A stretch of DNA of 64,000 nt. It comes from Fistulifera solaris. Its lineage: Eukaryota > Bacillariophyta > Bacillariophyceae > Naviculales > Stauroneidaceae. This document shows, one piece after another, positions 10,681 to 21,677 of the stretch. The position numbers and the translations under genes were made by a program. The stretch covers positions 682,001-746,000 of the forward strand of contig AP026129.1 in the NCBI GenBank assembly GCA_030295235.1. Reading direction: 5' to 3'. Position 1 is the first letter of the stretch, and the number at the start of each line of letters is the position of its first letter. The notes beneath the pieces are model-generated. The model saw nothing but the letters and a program-made list of their open reading frames with translations. It ran no database searches and was not told the DNA's origin.

Positions 10681-11984
10681 TTACTCAATACACTGACAGA
10701 AAGACTGCATCATAATTGGTTTCGATTCGCCATTCCAGGTTAATTCAATTTTTGTTTCTTCCGGGATATACTCGTAATCGAACAAAGCCTGCCACTCTTC
10801 CAATGATACAATTTCTACCGACGGACATTGATGGACTTGGCCTGCCGCGGCGTAAGCAGCTCGAATATGCGGTGCATACTGGTCATGCACCGCAGAGTCT
10901 TGCAGATACGACCAGAGACATGGAGGGATACGATGCGTCGCATGCCGTGTGCACCACAAGAATTGCGGATCGAAGACCGGTCGCTCCCCCGTGGACGTTT
11001 TCATGTACTTGCGCCACCTTTGACACCAAGTTTTCGGCAATATGCAGTACCTTTGACACGGCTCCATATTGATTGAGCCATGTCGACTGAAAAAAGCTTG
11101 CAGCGCGTGTCGAATCGGCTCTTGCTTCTTGTGAAGGGCTTGCTGAGCTTGACGTTGGTACTCTTGTTGCTGACGCTGCTCCAACTGCTGACACTTCCAA
11201 CAAGAGTCATGAGATACAAGTGGTGTTGATTCAGGGAAGAGTCTTCGTAGAGCATTCCAATCTTGCGACTTGAGCATGCGTTTCCGAGCACGGTCACTTT
11301 TCTGGTTCGAGCAGAGCTTTAATTGTAAGTGTTCGCACAAAAGATCGGCATTCATGTCAGGCCACGGAGGCATGGCATCCGAAAGACGTCGTTGTTGACG
11401 ACGCGCTACCTTCTTTTGCGTTTTTGGGTCGTGTTTGCTTGCTTTCGATGCTCCATCGATTCGAGCCACAGTAAAGCCGTTTTGCACCAAGCTTTACTGA
11501 CGACGAATTCCCCGCAGTCTTTGGCTTCCGGTTGAGACAATACTCGAGCAACAATGAGGAATTCCATATTGCGCAAATGTTCGAATGTTAAAGTCTCACT
11601 ATTTGCAGGGGCGTACTGCACGGGTTCAGTTTCAAACCCAGCGGTGAGGTGCTTGGGGTAAACGTGGTCCGCGGCGTGTCGAACGGTTTGATTCACCAAT
11701 GACGGTTGAGCATAAAATCGGCAGGTCTGATGCACGGCTGCTAAATCAAATGCTCGCAAAAATGTCAACATTTGTACTTGCAACTCGGGAGGTAAAGAGA
11801 GCAGAGGACATAAAGTAATAGCTGAAGGCTTGTTCGGGGTACCAGTACTGAGAGGAACAGATGTTTCGGTGATTGTCACTGTGCTATCATCCTGGTTCTC
11901 TTTCGAATGCAGCACTAGATTACAGGTTTCCTCAAGAAGATGTTCAAGCTCAGTTAACCGGTTATTCTCGTGCGTCTTCACCAT
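10681..11984 (-). CDS. F-box protein with DUSP-like domains, split over two frames
   Basis: Residues 1-190 read from the ATG at 11984. They contain an F-box (SLPPELQVQMLTFLRAFDL ... CRFY) and, further on, EFVVSKAWCKTALLWLE. The rest continues in another frame from about 11430, in an A-rich stretch; one missing base there makes the span exactly 435 codons. The second part has CWKC, then YCILPKTWCQRWRKYM. These W..W..Y blocks resemble DUSP domains of ubiquitin-specific proteases, so two DUSP-like units may be present. An F-box would link the protein to SCF ubiquitin ligases, and DUSP modules bind partners in ubiquitin pathways. The role in ubiquitin turnover is an inference. The domain calls are by eye. 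Confidence 0.6.
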
Positions 11985-12365
11985 TTTCGTGGCCCACCAA
12001 ACAGGTGGCGTGTTTTAGCTGCGGCTGTTGTCAACTGTATCAAATTAAGGCCGTTGTAACCCAGATTCCTTACCGCTCTCTCTGGAAATCGAACAATCAT
12101 ACAAGTAAGAACGATGTACGACTGGTATTTAATAAAATGATCAAGTGAAGTTGGAATAATGAAGATAAGCATGTCTTTTTCAACAGCGTCACCCGTCACT
12201 CTTCATGAGGGAGATTCAAAGTGGAACGCCGGTCTGCATCGAGGTGTTCTGTGTTCTGCTTTCGTTCTGAGAATCTTCCGTGTCACATCGTTACAACTAC
12301 GTCACCGAACACGAACACCGAACACCGAATAGCAACAAAACTGGCTGGCCGTCGTCACAAAGGAG

Positions 12366-12471
12366 CGCTCTCATTTTGAAATGTGTTTTCTCCACACCAA
12401 TTTGATTATATTACCATGTGATACATTTGCGATGCGCAATTAGATCGTTGAGCTATCATTTCCGCTGGATC
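12366..12471 (+). repeat. Duplicated module R1, left copy
   Basis: These 106 bp (CGCTCTCATTTTGAAATGTG ... CATTTCCGCTGGATC) recur almost identically at 17181-17285 in the same orientation. The two copies flank the transposase-like gene but lie well outside it. Confidence 0.85.
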
Positions 12472-13010
12472 TAGAGGTCACAGATCCTACCTAAACGCCT
12501 CGGGTACACATTTAGCCATATCAAATTTATACTGTACTGTTTACTGTAGTATCGACAAAGGAGGTAAGAAAAATAATCGAAGCGCTGCGTTTTGTTCTTG
12601 TTGTTGTTGATGGTAAAACAATCAAAAGAACCCTTTAACAGCGTAATGGGGTTTTAGTTGCTTTCACCGCCCTCATCGCTGTTTTGGCTAGTTTTCTAGC
12701 TGAGGCGGTTTGTATACTGAAACGAAAGTTTCACGTTTGTTTTGCTGTAACAATCTTCGTCTCTTGCACTCCGAGGAAATTGTGATCTGTCTGATGCGCC
12801 AATCTGTGCCAAGCAGCGGGGAAAACTGCTCGTTACTGTTAGCTTTGAATTTGTTTGCAATAAGAGTGTAAAAGGCCTTCGCCAAGATGCATATTAGATG
12901 ATGCTACGAGAAGTCGCCGATGAAGTCCCCATTTGTCTTGCGGCGTGTCGCTAAATTGGTCCTGCAAGTTGGAACGATTGTTGGGGCTGACAAATGATAT
13001 GAGAAAGAAA

Positions 13011-13032
13011 GAGAGAGAGAGAGAGAGAGAGC
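13011..13032 (+). repeat. (GA)n microsatellite
   Basis: About eleven uninterrupted GA dinucleotides, preceded by a short GAAA-rich run. Confidence 0.9.
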
Positions 13033-13586
13033 TGTTGGCCATGGTTCGAAGATTAATAACCAAAAGGTGTGTTCGCAATATTCTTTTCATGTTTCATCTC
13101 AGCACCTCTCAGAGACAAGGCCGACCAATGTCCATGAAGTAGACACCATTCAACGCAAATCATGTGTGTTCTTCATTTTTTGACTTAAAAAATACGGCCC
13201 TATGTAGTTAAAAGCTCTCATTAGAGTTTCTCTTCTTGACTTCTGACCTGCTCTTACCACAACGTATCATTTCTAGAGTCAATGATCTTTTTAACTGACA
13301 GACCAATAATGAGCATTATTCCCTTAAATAGTAACTAGTATTCTGAAACTAAAGATCGCTTGCGGTGTATACCTTGCAATCGTTAGTTGGTCTTATTTAT
13401 TGAGACATGCCGGGACTGGAATTTCTGGTCGTTTGGAACGCATCGTCTATTGGAACGCGCAGATGCACATTCTCGCATTTACAACTACTCCGTATTACTA
13501 CTATTTTATCTCGCATTATCATCGACCACAAAAAGGCGCGATCGATCCTCCAATTTAAATCATTATGCAGTCTACTATGAGTGTCA

Positions 13587-16500
13587 TTACGCTTCTTTGA
13601 AATTAAACTCGACACCTTCCCCGCGAATCACAAAGCTCGTTGGATCGAATTCGCTCATATCGGCATCCTCGTTCTCAATGCGCCACAATCGTTTCTCGTC
13701 TTCCATTAAAAAGGCTTTCCACTCTTTCCATTTAACATCTTTTGCTGCTCGATTATCAGGGACAACAATGTTTTGAGCTTGAATTTCTCTCATGAATTGC
13801 GCGAAGTGCAAATTCTTTCTGAGGTCGTTCACCGGAATTCGCCCCGCAGCTCTACCTGGTAAGTCCACTCCTCTCTTTCTCGATCGTGAGTTTGCTTTGA
13901 GTGGATCATCTTTAACCTGTAGCAACCCCTCAACAGCCGCATTTGTTCGCAATGCTTGCAGCCCATTTTGCTTTGACAGTAAGCGCGTTTCGATCATTGA
14001 TCGAGCAGCGCTGTATTCTTCTGCCCCCAAGCGCAAAGAGATCGCTGCCAGTTGTGTTTGCTTTATACTGGCCATATCGGCAATGTACTTGATTGCATCT
14101 TTCTCCCGAAGCCGTATTCTTTTACCAGAATCTCGTCCGCCATCGCTATCGCTCTCCTCTGTTTCATCGTCCTCTCTGCTGCTGCCCATAATGAAATCGT
14201 TGGATGCGATAGCCATTATATTTGCGCCTGTCTCTGTCTTTCCTGTTTTTTTGATGTTAGCGGTGGCTTTTACAAGTCGTTCTTGATTTTGCGCTGAACT
14301 TGGTTCCGCGGCGAAATGACTTAACACAAATGCTCTGTGCGGGTTTGCTAGAGTATTGCTTCGGTCCCAGATATCGTTTCCATTGGCAATAAATTCAAGA
14401 ATAGCCACACACTGAGTCACCAAAGGGTCTGCTCGAGTTGCCGCTATTGAATCCTTGGAGTGCTCGCGGAGCCACTTATTGAAATTATGTGTGTTGATTG
14501 ATCTTCCTATCATTACCGATTCATATTGAGGAGAATTCAGTTGACAATCAACCTCATGGCCCAACAGAAGTAACGATACTATTCTCCCTGTTTCATGTTC
14601 TCCGAAAGCTGCACGAAGAAGCCGCAATGAATTTACGTAGCGCTGATTGTGTTTAATCACCTGGACTATTGCTATTTTGAAAAATCGCTCTGGGAGCTCT
14701 TCTTTGGTCGCGTTCTCTTTGGTAGTAAGGCCGTTCAAAATTGAAACAAAGTCAGCAAAGTTTGGATGTGTTCGCCATGATCCTTGTAGTTCCTCGAGCA
14801 ACTTGATGTCAGAAAAGTATCTTACAACGCGATGAAACGTAAGAAATCCAGGTTCTCCAATATTTGGATCAAGCTTCCCGTTCCACTTCATAGCCGGATT
14901 TACAAATGATTTAGCAAAGGCTGCAATAAAGGCCACATCAGCATGCAGCATTGATTCGCTCATCAAAGAAAGCAATCCGCTTGCAATCCTATTGGATCTT
15001 GTGTCGCTTTTGTTTTTGTTCATGACCATTGTACAGATGACCAACACTATTTGATAATAAAGAAGAAGCCACGCCGCTAGTTTCCCAAAAGTCCACCAAC
15101 GGGTGATCAGGGGCTCTTGAATGTTGGCAATAAGTCCTTTGGGAACCTCTACATTTGGATAAGAGATCTTCCAACATTCAGCCGCAAGCATGCGCCACGA
15201 ACCAGGTGAGTTTGCCTCAATGTCTTTGTACATATCAAAGACGGCGTGGATTAAATGTGCCGCATTTCGATTATCTATCCCACCATCACCGATAAGTTGC
15301 TTACAGGGAAGGCGCAAAACAGATTGGACATCGTGATTGCCACAAGAATTTCCTCCATTCTGATGGCGTGCCTGGTCAATTCGGTTAAGTTCGTATAGCA
15401 TGTTAAAGAGCGACTCTGGTGTTCCGCCACCTGAATCACATGTCAGATCACATAGACGAAGTGTCGGTAAGTTGAAGGTGTTTGTAAGCGTAAAGTCAAT
15501 TCCGTGGGCAATCTCACTGGCCTTCTTGCCACTTTTTGCGAGACCAGCAAAAATTCGTACAATTGAACCCTCTGATGTTTGTGTTGTATTGCTCGCATCC
15601 CAAAGATTGAATGCTTGCACAGAAGACCCATCGGGGGCCCCATCTTCCTGGACCTATACTTCATCTGCTTTTTCCATACGATCTGCAGCAATTATGGTCT
15701 GATCGACTGCAAGCTCTTTTATGTAGTCCGTTATAGTTGAGGCCGCAGGAGAGCAATTTGCTATCTTTCCGATTGAATATACTTCGCCGTGGATTTTAGT
15801 ATTCAGTCCTAACTCAGCAAAAAATGTCCACCTAGCAATTGCGATGAGACGTGACGTGGACTCTACGGAAACGGTGGGGTGGGCGGCGGCAAACGCAGCG
15901 ATTAGCGTACGTGATTGTTTTGTTGACACGCACGACTTCATTTTTAGTTTTGCTCGAATTGCATTCATGAAGAGCTTTTCCTTTTGAGCTTCTTTAGGCT
16001 GCTCTTGTCAACAACACAGTAATTGTTTGGCACATCTCTCACAACATGGCCGCATTTAACTTTCCAATCGGACAAACCCATCCCTGACTTGATTTTTTCT
16101 TTCTGAAGTGGGCTTCTTTCATCAGCGATGTAGTGGACCTTTTTAGAGAGTAAGAGTCTCGTCTGAAATCAAGGCTGTTGTGTATCATGATGGGTGGACC
16201 CGCGAAGTGCTCTGATGGACTCTTCATTGTAAGCCATTTTCCAGGCGATGCGCATCTTATCAAGAGCTTGCTGTCGTGGATCTGTAGCAACAATTGCCTC
16301 TTTTGTTTCTTGTTGTTGAGCTTCAATTGTTTTCTTTTCATCTTCTGTTATTTTTGTATTTACTTTTTTGACTCTTTCATTGGCTACGGCTTGCATCCCC
16401 ACTTCAGGAGAAGGAGGAATTTTACGACAGAAGCTGAGTGACTCGTCATAGCGATCCTGCCATTGTTCTACTGTAATGTCTGTGCTGAGTAAAGCCTTCT

Positions 16501-16793
16501 TGATGTGCATAGTGCCACTGTGTATTAAATAGAAGTTGCACAAAGTCGGGCGCTGACAGCCTTCCCGAGTAATGGAACCGGATTGCGTTTTAATGGAGAG
16601 TGTATGCAGATCGGCGCCATTGGTTCCTTCAGCAAATTCTCTCAGCACTCGCGCAACCGTTTTTTGGGGGGAATGGAGTAGCTGTAAAGCAGCCAACAAG
16701 AATCGTCCAAGCTTCTGGTGGCATCCACCTCCCGTGAAAACGTGGGTCGGCTAAGATTTTCTTTAGAAGCTCACGTGCATCTTGTATTGTCAT
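13587..16793 (-). mobile_element. Transposase-like gene of a DNA transposon, interrupted
   Basis: A coherent protein of about 1,050 residues can be followed on the minus strand from an ATG at 16793 to a stop at 13587, but it is spread over more than one frame, with a few breaks in the N-terminal third. The last 677 residues are uninterrupted. Visible motifs are an N-terminal KCGHVVRDVPNNYCVVD, a likely acidic residue block around FNLWDAS, CDSGGGTPESLFN, GDGGIDNRNAAHLIHAVFD and PLITRWWTFGKLAAW. The DSGGG.E block followed by a GGI.KRN-like block and RWWT is a pattern I associate with an uncurated transposase family of algae and marine invertebrates with a presumed RNase H-like core. I cannot name the superfamily. 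No terminal inverted repeats or target-site duplication were identified by eye. Confidence 0.55.
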
Positions 16794-17049
16794 TTTTGTA
16801 GCCAAAACGACACGAGTTAAAAGATGCTTAAAAGATGTTGTAACTTGTGTTTAATTTTATGTGTTTATTAAATGGTCTTTTAATTGGAGCTAAAATGATG
16901 ATGATCGAAGCAGTTTCGTGGAAACCTTTCACTTTTTGAGCATGGCTTTCGTGGTTTTGTGGGAGAAAAGTTTTTCGACAGGTTTTGAGGTGATTCGTGA
17001 ATAAAAGCAGTCATGAGCAGAGGCGTTTGTAGGGGTTTTGTGTACTCTA

Positions 17050-17140
17050 GGATCGTTGGTCGTGGATCTTGACTATACACCGAAAGTGTTGGCGACTTTT
17101 CGACAAGACTCAAGTTAGCCTCAAGCTCAGTCCTGAGTAT
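17050..17140 (+). repeat. Module R2, first copy
   Basis: These 91 bp (GGATCGTTGGTCGTGGATCT ... AGCTCAGTCCTGAGTAT) recur nearly identically at 17281-17371 in direct orientation. Confidence 0.85.
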
Positions 17141-17180
17141 GAACTAATGGTTCGCTAGTTTATTTGTCAAATTATCGAAA

Positions 17181-17285
17181 CGCTCTCATTTTGAAATGTG
17201 TTTCTCCACACCAATTCGATTATATTACCATGTGATACATTTGCGATGCGCAATTTGATCGTTGAGCTATCATTTCCGCTGGATC
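17181..17285 (+). repeat. Module R1, right copy
   Basis: This is a near-identical copy of 12366-12471. Its last 5 bp (GGATC) are shared with the start of the second R2 copy, so R1 and R2 are fused here. Confidence 0.85.
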
Positions 17286-17371
17286 GTTGGTCGTGGATCT
17301 TGACTATACACCGAAAGTGTTGGCGACTTTTCGACAAGACTCAAGTTAGACCCAAGCTCAGTCCTGAGTAT
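17281..17371 (+). repeat. Module R2, second copy
   Basis: A near-identical copy of 17050-17140, joined directly to the R1 copy before it. Confidence 0.85.
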
Positions 17372-17970
17372 CGTCACTCGAAACTCGAAACCCGAGACTG
17401 ACTCACTCCTCGATCCTCGACAAGAAAATATGCCCACACTGTAGGGTTTTTTGTGGGGAAGTGCGTGTCTCCGTGTATACCGAAAGTCCAAGCACTATAA
17501 AGCTACTGTGAAACGAATACGGTAAGTTGAACCTAATCTTTCAATCTGTCCGAATGCGTTCTACGACTACGATGTGCAGCAATGCGGCTTCATTGAAGTT
17601 TCCAGTTTCCTGTTTCCTGGGTTGTATGTGGGGAGACTTGTAATGCAACTTGCACTAATTTTTGTCGTACAACCTCATAAGGGCCTTCTACACGACAGAC
17701 TATAGTGATTACTGGTTATTAAGACCCTTGTCCGAAGTGTTTCGTTACAGTAAGATACTATTTCTTCTAACTTCTAATTTAAAATTATAAACTGTACAGC
17801 GAAGTCGAACAACCAAGCAAACAAAGAACTAACCAACTCATTCTCTTCCGTCTTTCGTCATCCTTCAACGTCCACGTTCACGCGCTTGCCGCAGAACGAT
17901 CAGGAAGCCCGAACCGCAAAAGCATTCATTATTATTGCAACGAACAAACTTCAAAGCGACGATTGTTAAG

Positions 17971-18633
17971 ATGGAGCTTACCACCATTAACTTTTCGGAT
18001 TATCCAGACAATCATAGACCATTCACCGGCATCAGCGGTGGTTCCGAGCACACGGCAATGACTGGGTCGCCACGGAGACGGAAAGAAGCGAAATGCAACA
18101 GCGACCCACGAATATGGATCCGCTCGAATCATAGTCTCCAATCCGCTGGGAAAGTAACGAAGCGCTCAAAGTCTGTACAAAGCTCTATTTTACCCTTTTA
18201 CAAACGAAAATCTTACACAAAGTGTTCCCACAATGCTTCGTTTGTCACGAACGGAGATACGACATCAGGGATGGATTTGATCCACGCCATGAGATTGAGT
18301 AATCATCTTGGAGGAATACGAGATCGTAAACTTGAAAGTAGCCTGAAATTAGAAGCACTTTGTATACGAAACCCCGAAACGACAAGGAAGAACATTTTCT
18401 TTTTTAAACCGGAGAGCGTGTCACGGCCTACCGAAGATACCATTCTTTCGACGAATAGTCCATCCTCCACGAATGTCAAGGTGAATCCTGCGTGGAAAGA
18501 AATTCTGCATACAAAAGATATTTTTAGACTCGACTATCCTCCGTGCTCACAAGTCGAAATTGATCACGATGCACAGTGCGTTATGAGCCGCTCGGAATCA
18601 TGTGTTACCATTGATTCGATGTTGGTCGACTGA
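17971..18633 (+). CDS. Hypothetical protein, 220 aa
   Basis: An uninterrupted frame starts at the first ATG, 17971 (MELTTINFSDYPDN). It is hydrophilic and rich in Ser, Thr, Arg and Lys, with no signal peptide, membrane segment or recognisable domain. The length and the absence of frame breaks suggest a real gene, probably lineage-specific. The composition resembles disordered regulatory proteins. Nothing in the neighbourhood hints at a function. Confidence 0.45.
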   Translation: MELTTINFSDYPDNHRPFTGISGGSEHTAMTGSPRRRKEAKCNSDPRIWIRSNHSLQSAGKVTKRSKSVQSSILPFYKRKSYTKCSHNASFVTNGDTTSGMDLIHAMRLSNHLGGIRDRKLESSLKLEALCIRNPETTRKNIFFFKPESVSRPTEDTILSTNSPSSTNVKVNPAWKEILHTKDIFRLDYPPCSQVEIDHDAQCVMSRSESCVTIDSMLVD

Positions 18634-19575
18634 CGAATCTACCATACTTTTTTCATTCTCAATCGGACGAATGCTTCTCGATCCAATGCATAACTTGAAC
18701 AAATTAAATCAGGCTCGCCAGATTTGCGTCATGTGCGACGGTGAAGAGGTGTCTTGCCGCGCAGTATTCAATTGGCTTTAACGTATGCTTCTTAGTTCTT
18801 TATCTGAAATCGAATAAACTTTCAATGCTGCCACTCCCAAGTATAAAGCTCTTTATAATTTTATTATGTATTTTCTCAATGGCATCGACCACCGCAAGTA
18901 TTCGTAGCGGTAAATACTGCTTGCAATCAAGTTAGGCTCATCGAAAAATAATGATGCATTGACTGCTTTGACTATCCTTCTGCACAAGTAGCGAGTTTTC
19001 CGACATACCAACAGAAGCCTGTGCCAACTAGGTGTCACGTAACTGAGCATCGACGTCTCAGGTCGTGGTCCCTTGCAGGGTAATGGCTTTGATTTGGCCG
19101 TTGAAATTCTAAGAATGGAGTGTGAAGTCATGGACAAGGGGCAGTTAATGCACGACGATGGGGACTTTGCTCTTTCCCGGCAGCCATAATCTCTAAGAGA
19201 TCTGTTCTGACTTCGGCCTACTTCTTGCGTTGCAAATTATTGGACGTGGTTAAGGATTATTGTAGGTTGGAGCGTTTTTTGTATACCTTTTTTTAAAGCT
19301 AACGCCGCACCGAACACCGAATACCAGGAAGATGATCACCATGCTATAAAGAAGTGGTGACTGACTCCTCGGGACTCGCGGGACAGGGGACATTTCCGTT
19401 GACCGAATAGGGACACGGTCATTTTTACGTGCTTCTGGTCATTCTATTATTTTGGATAAATCATTCATCAACTCTTTGCTCCGTCAAGGGGAGCCAGAGA
19501 TCTCGCTGCTGCTCCATTCAAGCGACCTTTCGGTTCTTTGGCCACGCCAAAGAAGCAAAAGATCATTCCAAGACC
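18634..19575. other. Intergenic, no supported feature
   Basis: I see only short frames without recognisable content. Confidence 0.5.
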
Positions 19576-20915
19576 ATGGGTTTCGTTTCGATCGCTGAAG
19601 CTCCCGATCCTAGTATCTTTGAGGGGAAGTGCACGATCTCTGAAGAGGAAGCGCTCTATGCGGAAATCAGCGCCATCAAAGATGAACACTTCGTACTCGA
19701 TGCCAAGGTAGCAAGAAAGGTTGTCAAAGAGGCCGAGAAAAGCTTGGAGGGTAGATTGCCTCCTCGCGACAAGTCGAAAATCAAAGTTCCTTCGTTGTCG
19801 CCACAAGATCTGGATGTTGGTGCTATCTTGGCACTTGGAGGATTCGGCCTCATCAAATCCGTGAAACCGAAGAAGTCGCTCGGCACCGACAAAAAGCTCG
19901 TTTTGAAGACTATCAAGCCACAACCAAAATGGGAAACATTGATTTCGGGCGCCAATCATCTTATGCGCGAAAAATACTTCTTGTCGCAGTTGGATCATGA
20001 AAACATCATCGCGCTTCGCGCCTACTCTTCGGGAGGAAGTCTACGAGCTATCGATGATACCAAACGACTTGATAGTTGCTTTCTCATTCTTGACTACCTC
20101 CCAGAGACGCTTTCTGACCGTATAACAGTGTGGCGCAAAGATAACAAGCCAGAAGCAAACTCTTCGGGGGTAAAGGTTTCTTCTTCAAAACCGAAAAAAT
20201 GTCCACAAACAACAAGCTGCTGGCCATACAACTCCAAATCGCGATGGATATTGCTGCAGCTTTGACCTACTTGCACGAAAACCGAATTATCTACCGTGAC
20301 TTGAAGCCTAGTAAGTACGATCGTACTGTTGTCCTTCCTAACTGAAATTGTCCAGTGTTTCTCGTGATTATCGATCGCTAACACATTGCTCTGTTTCCGG
20401 ATCTTAGCTAACGTCGGGTTTGACCAAGATGGTGTTTTGAAGTTGTTTGATTTCGGTTTGGCGACTCAGCTAGCCAAAGATAGCGACTTGGATTCTACGC
20501 ATGATCACCTTTCGGGCAAAGTAGGCACAACAAGGGTACGAACCGCTGAAAAGTCCTAATGTTTTCTTTCTCGTCCAAAGATGACGCCTCTAACTATAGT
20601 TCTGTTGTTCTTTATCCCTCTTCACTTTAGTACATGGCTCCCGAAGTTCTTCGCAAGGAACCCTACAATGTCAAAGCGGATGTCTTTTCGTTTTCTTTGG
20701 TCCTATGGGAGCTTCTGGCAATGGAGAAGCCTCATGAGAAAATGCCTGGAGCTGCGGTATATGGCGATAGACCTAAGCTTCCTCGATCTTGGCCGGAAGC
20801 TTTGAAGCGGATCATTGAAAGAGGATGGACGGAAAGCCTGAAGGATCGTCCTCATATTATGGAGTTCAAGTTCGTTCTGAGAGATTTGAAAAGACAAGCT
20901 GACTCGTCGAGTTAA
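19576..20915 (+). CDS. Protein kinase 1 of a tandem pair (TKL-like)
   Basis: The start is ATG 19576 (MGFVSIAEAPDP; the paralogue begins MGFVTVKHTPDP). The exons are 19576-20310, 20408-20535 and 20631-20915. A one-base shift at the G5 run near 20168 breaks exon 1; with one more G the coding length is 383 codons. Kinase landmarks are a glycine loop ALGGFGLIKSV, VAIK-like lysine in LVLKTIKP, catalytic loop IIYRDLKPTN (His of HRD replaced by Tyr), LFDFGLA and YMAPEVL. The C-lobe segment PYNVKADVFSFSLVLWELL is typical of TKL-like kinases. A segment of about 40 aa before the catalytic loop differs from the paralogue. The N-terminal region of about 90 aa is acidic and lacks a signal peptide, so the protein is probably cytosolic. 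The substrate is unknown. Confidence 0.8.
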
Positions 20916-21677
20916 TACTTGATGCATCTTCGTCTTTCGAATGGAAAACCATCCGGAACGGCTGCAAAAGTACTAAAATTTGTTGTTTTATTTTAATCTA
21001 ATCTTTATCTAGATTCGTCTGACTTTTTGCCACGATAAGTGGTACGGAACACTGTCAAGACTTGATTGATTGGGATTAGGCTAGACTAGATCAGAGTTCG
21101 ACGCTTTAGGAGCAACGAGAAAAGAAAGATCATGCCTGTCGTCCAAGGAAAACATTATTTCAAGCGTTCTACAACAAAATATTCTCTTGTATTTTATGTC
21201 CAACAAGTTTAGATGATGGCAATCACACCTTTTATGAACGTACCAACTCTTTCCTCAAACTAGGTCCACTCGCATCGTTTAACCTTGGAAAGAATGCGCT
21301 AATGTTTTCGATCACGCTTTTATTGGGTCATGGGTCATGCGTGGCTGCTCTAGGAAATCTTACGAGAAAGACGAAAGAACAAAAACTTTAGGCCCAACCA
21401 GATCGCACTTTATCCGAAGCCGACTACATGGTACACTTTTCTATCGATATTTTCTACTCCGGAGAAATACCGATATGGTTGCGAATGCAGCTTTGTCAGA
21501 TTTTCTGGATTTTCGGTGAAGGCTCACCAAAAAAATTGCTTCTGCCAAAATAAAGCCAAACAGAGAAAGACCAAACGGGTAATGGAGTAGACGCGAAGTA
21601 CCTCTCATTAGACCATCCACCGAGAAGTCGCTGACTTCATTCACATTCCCTTCGAATAGGACGCTGCAAAGAAGATC
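20916..21677. other. Intergenic between tandem kinases
   Basis: No gene is supported. The sequence just before 21678 (CTTCGAATAGGACGCTGC) differs from the region before the first kinase, so the promoters are not obviously duplicated. Confidence 0.5.

Larger units (their letters stand above)
11985..13586. other. Non-coding left part of accessory island
   Basis: No gene is supported. The region holds one copy of a duplicated 106-bp module (12366-12471) and a GA microsatellite (13011-13032). Base composition is AT-rich relative to the neighbouring genes. Confidence 0.5.
16800..17970. other. Non-coding right part of accessory island with nested repeats
   Basis: This region holds two copies of module R2 and one of R1. 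Otherwise it is AT-rich with no supported gene. The part after 17380 is unique and probably contains the promoter of the ORF starting at 17971. Confidence 0.5.

Noticed and set aside
12366-17285. R1 copies as long terminal repeats of a retroelement
   Set aside because: No retroelement genes lie between them, and the enclosed protein looks like a DNA-transposon transposase on the opposite strand.
20170-20216. A 47-nt intron (GTAAAG..AACAAG) as the explanation of the frame change in kinase 1
   Set aside because: It would restore the frame, but it is shorter than every other intron seen here and would remove a segment (GFFFKTEKMST) that looks coding. A missing base in the G run is simpler.
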